A program made the translations under genes and the position numbers. 36,269 nucleotides of DNA from the NCBI GenBank assembly GCA_041441455.1, contig JASDTB010000004.1, positions 1-36,269 on the forward strand. Reading direction: 5' to 3'. The notes under the pieces were generated by a model. The model was given only the letters and a program-made list of their open reading frames with translations, did not search any database and had not been told where the DNA came from. The stretch is from JAFIHK01 sp041441455. GTDB lineage: Bacteria > Bacteroidota > Bacteroidia > Bacteroidales > UBA932. Shown in pieces: positions 34,381 to 36,269 of this stretch; the first letter of the stretch is position 1; every line of letters starts with the position of its first letter.

Positions 34381-36060
34381 CTATTTTATATTCAGTCTCT
34401 CACCGGCATTCTCTTTGACTGCCTTTTTCCAGACGTCAGTGTAGCCAGGGAATTCCGGTGTTGGAGGGATTGAGTCACAGTAGCCGTTGTTTTTGAAAGA
34501 GCCATCTTCGTTCTGCTTTTTCGTATTTCCATCAATATACTTGACAAGTAAATATCTGTCTGTACTCTTCCATTTTCTAAAAAGTGAATCAGCAGAGCTA
34601 ACAGAGTATCCTGTTAGATATTGAGCTGCTGTAGCGATTTTCGACTTTCCTTGCTTTTTTAGAAGTTCCATTGCAGCTTCATCAATCTTTTGAATCTCCG
34701 AAATCTTCTCATTTTCATGTTTGTCAATAATCATCCTAAGCTCTTTACCTATATGGTTATATCTTAAATAGGCAAATTGAGCTAATCTATTAACTAACCA
34801 AAACATTGATTCATCAGAATATTCAATCATAGATCCAGTTCCAACTGCATAATGTTTAGAGATAGCTAATGAAGATGTGTAAAATGGGGTAAGAGGAGAA
34901 GTGGCAGCATCGTCAACTCCAAACCAGAAGATACCTCCGATCTCATTTGGCATAAATGATCTGCTTTGTCCTACAAACCAAAAGCCGGTCTGTTGAGTAG
35001 CTATTGCTCTCTCATTTAAGTACTCTTGTCCGTCTACCTTATAGGTCATCGGTCTCCATCTGTAAGGCAGTTCGTTTCCACCAGCACCAATATCACATCT
35101 CATATCGAATGGAGTTCCTTCGTAGTGGTCTCTCATCATGTCTGCAACATCTTTTACTGATAGCTTTTGCTTAGCCTTTACATATAGAGGCATTCTGTTT
35201 TTTGGTTCTCTTCCCGAAGCATAACCAATGTATTTACTCATGTCCTCTTCGGCGTATTTATTAAAGAAGCTCCATACACGAGCATCGCATCCTCTGATAG
35301 TCCCTGCATCTGCAGGTCCATAGGTGTCTGCAAAGCTAAAATCTTTGTCTGCTCCATTGTACAGCCCAATTTTTCTTGCGTGGTCGATAACATCTTTGGC
35401 ATACATGCAATTTTCTGGGTCATTTAATGGGAATGTTGTAATTCTTGCTTGGTTTGCATGAGCAGAAACTGTCCCTTCTGGTAGTTTTATTGCAACCCAA
35501 ACTGCCCCCTTATTGATATTTTTACCATCTACTACTTCTGGCTTCTTCCCTATAATTTCCAAAAACCAGACTTCTTTTGGATCGGCGATGGAGATTGATT
35601 CACCTGTAGATGCATAGCCATATTCGTTTGCTAATGTCGTTATAACCATGATAGCCTCTCTTGCTGTTTTTGCTCGCTGTAATGCAATATACATTAATGA
35701 GCCATAGTCTACCTTCCCAGTTGGATCAAACATAAACTCTAGCCCTCCCCAAGTTGATTCTCCAATGATAACTTGATGCTCATTCATGTTTCCAATCACT
35801 CTGTATGTCTCTCTAGCTTGAGGAATCTCCCCTAGATATTTTCCTTTTCCCCATTCGTAAATTTTAAGCATTGCCCCTTCGGGATATTTTGCGGCAGGGT
35901 AGAAGACTAATGCCCCAAACCTTGTATGGGAGTCTGCAGAGTAGCTTACCATAGTTGATCCGTCTTTACTCGCTCCTTTGGTCACCAAAAGGTTGGTGCA
36001 TCCTCTTCCGTGTTGCGGAATATTGAGCAAAATGAGTAGTATAATCAGTAATTTTCTCAT
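34381..36060 (-). CDS. Secreted C69-family dipeptidase
   Basis: A 559-residue peptidase of the N-terminal nucleophile superfamily. A signal peptide (1-20) is followed directly by Cys21 (G-CTNLLVTKGAS), which would become the N-terminal nucleophile after cleavage. Further family blocks are SYSADSHTR, EWGKGKYLGEIPQ, MNEHQVIIGESTWGG and ESISIADPKEVWFLEI. It probably splits dipeptides in the periplasm. ATG 36060 is chosen over 36096 because it begins the signal peptide and lies downstream of the -7 element. It converges on argH with an 11-base gap; no hairpin was seen there. Confidence 0.92.
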   Translation of the reverse strand: MRKLLIILLILLNIPQHGRGCTNLLVTKGASKDGSTMVSYSADSHTRFGALVFYPAAKYPEGAMLKIYEWGKGKYLGEIPQARETYRVIGNMNEHQVIIGESTWGGLEFMFDPTGKVDYGSLMYIALQRAKTAREAIMVITTLANEYGYASTGESISIADPKEVWFLEIIGKKPEVVDGKNINKGAVWVAIKLPEGTVSAHANQARITTFPLNDPENCMYAKDVIDHARKIGLYNGADKDFSFADTYGPADAGTIRGCDARVWSFFNKYAEEDMSKYIGYASGREPKNRMPLYVKAKQKLSVKDVADMMRDHYEGTPFDMRCDIGAGGNELPYRWRPMTYKVDGQEYLNERAIATQQTGFWFVGQSRSFMPNEIGGIFWFGVDDAATSPLTPFYTSSLAISKHYAVGTGSMIEYSDESMFWLVNRLAQFAYLRYNHIGKELRMIIDKHENEKISEIQKIDEAAMELLKKQGKSKIATAAQYLTGYSVSSADSLFRKWKSTDRYLLVKYIDGNTKKQNEDGSFKNNGYCDSIPPTPEFPGYTDVWKKAVKENAGERLNIK

Positions 36061-36093
36061 AATTATCGATATAGTGTTTTTTGATTGTTTATA

Positions 36094-36101
36094 CAAATAT
36101 A
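36094..36101 (-). promoter_or_regulatory. -7 element for the C69 dipeptidase gene
   Basis: Minus-strand TATATTTG matches TAnnTTTG, the same octamer as at 672-679. The -33 position reads ATTT, a partial match. The predicted start near 36087 leaves about 27 bases of 5' UTR. Confidence 0.6.
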
Positions 36102-36159
36102 ACGATGCTTTTTTAATTTTAAATTTTTCGAAAAAAAGGTCAAGTTTTCCTCAAATAAA

Positions 36160-36190
36160 TTTGCAGAATTAAAAAAAGTCCCTACCTTTG
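36160..36190 (+). promoter_or_regulatory. Consensus promoter, probably of an rRNA operon
   Basis: TTTG (36160-36163), exactly 19 bases, then TACCTTTG (36183-36190). An A-rich tract upstream (36121-36137) could act as an UP-like element. What follows looks like a 16S leader. It is divergent from the dipeptidase promoter. Confidence 0.82.
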
Positions 36191-36194
36191 CAGC

Positions 36195-36269
36195 CCGTTT
36201 GAGAAAAAACGGTCAGTTCTTTGAAGTTTTGAGAGAGATGATAGAGGTAAAAAATTATGAGATAAGTTT
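36195..36269 (+). promoter_or_regulatory. Start of a probable 16S rRNA leader with hairpin and boxA-like element
   Basis: Directly at the predicted start, CCGTTT (36195-36200) pairs with AAACGG (36207-36212). GTTCTTTGA (36216-36224) resembles the boxA antitermination element found in Bacteroidota rRNA leaders. No coding frame is present. The 16S gene itself would lie past the window end, so the identification rests on the leader alone. Confidence 0.65.

Noticed and set aside
1..36269. CRISPR arrays, insertion sequences, tRNA genes
   Set aside because: No regularly spaced repeats, transposase-like frames or cloverleaf sequences were noticed by eye.

Overview
The window looks like chromosomal DNA of a low-GC member of the order Bacteroidales (Bacteroidota). 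The evidence is a SusC/SusD pair with a DUF5018-type lipoprotein, several promoters of the Bacteroidota form TTTG-N19-TAnnTTTG, Bacteroides-type lipoproteins, and an arginine operon whose transcarbamylase carries the proline typical of the N-succinylornithine enzyme. No mobile element, CRISPR array or tRNA was seen.

Region 1 (50-652) is a small outer-membrane beta-barrel gene with its own promoter. Region 2 (737-20629) is a polysaccharide utilisation locus (PUL). A sodium:solute symporter and a ROK regulator are transcribed leftward. A long rightward operon encodes a GHL10-like hydrolase, SusC, SusD, a DUF5018 lipoprotein, a second GHL10-like lipoprotein, an SGNH esterase, a DUF4434 protein, an AGE-type epimerase, a 1079-residue phosphoesterase/FAD-oxidoreductase fusion and a CE2-like esterase. 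No enzyme from a classical glycoside hydrolase family is present. The AGE enzyme, ROK protein and symporter suggest an O-acetylated, possibly amino-sugar-containing glycan; that is inference. A strong hairpin at 20665-20724 ends the locus.

Region 3 (20751-26090, leftward) is a peptide-use operon: OPT transporter, PepT, a YbjQ-type protein, a PatB/MalY-type C-S lyase and a lipoprotein. Region 4 (26141-34369, rightward) is an eight-gene arginine operon: GNAT acyltransferase, argG, argC, argD, argF', argB, an ArgE-like deacylase and argH. argH is interrupted by one in-frame TGA. Ahead of the operon lies an unannotated 30-codon reading frame with six arginine codons, overlapped and followed by RNA hairpins. 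This is the layout of an amino-acid leader-peptide attenuator and is the most interesting find in the window.

Region 5 holds a leftward secreted C69 dipeptidase gene and, at the right edge, a consensus promoter, hairpin and boxA-like element resembling the start of an rRNA operon whose 16S gene would lie beyond the window.
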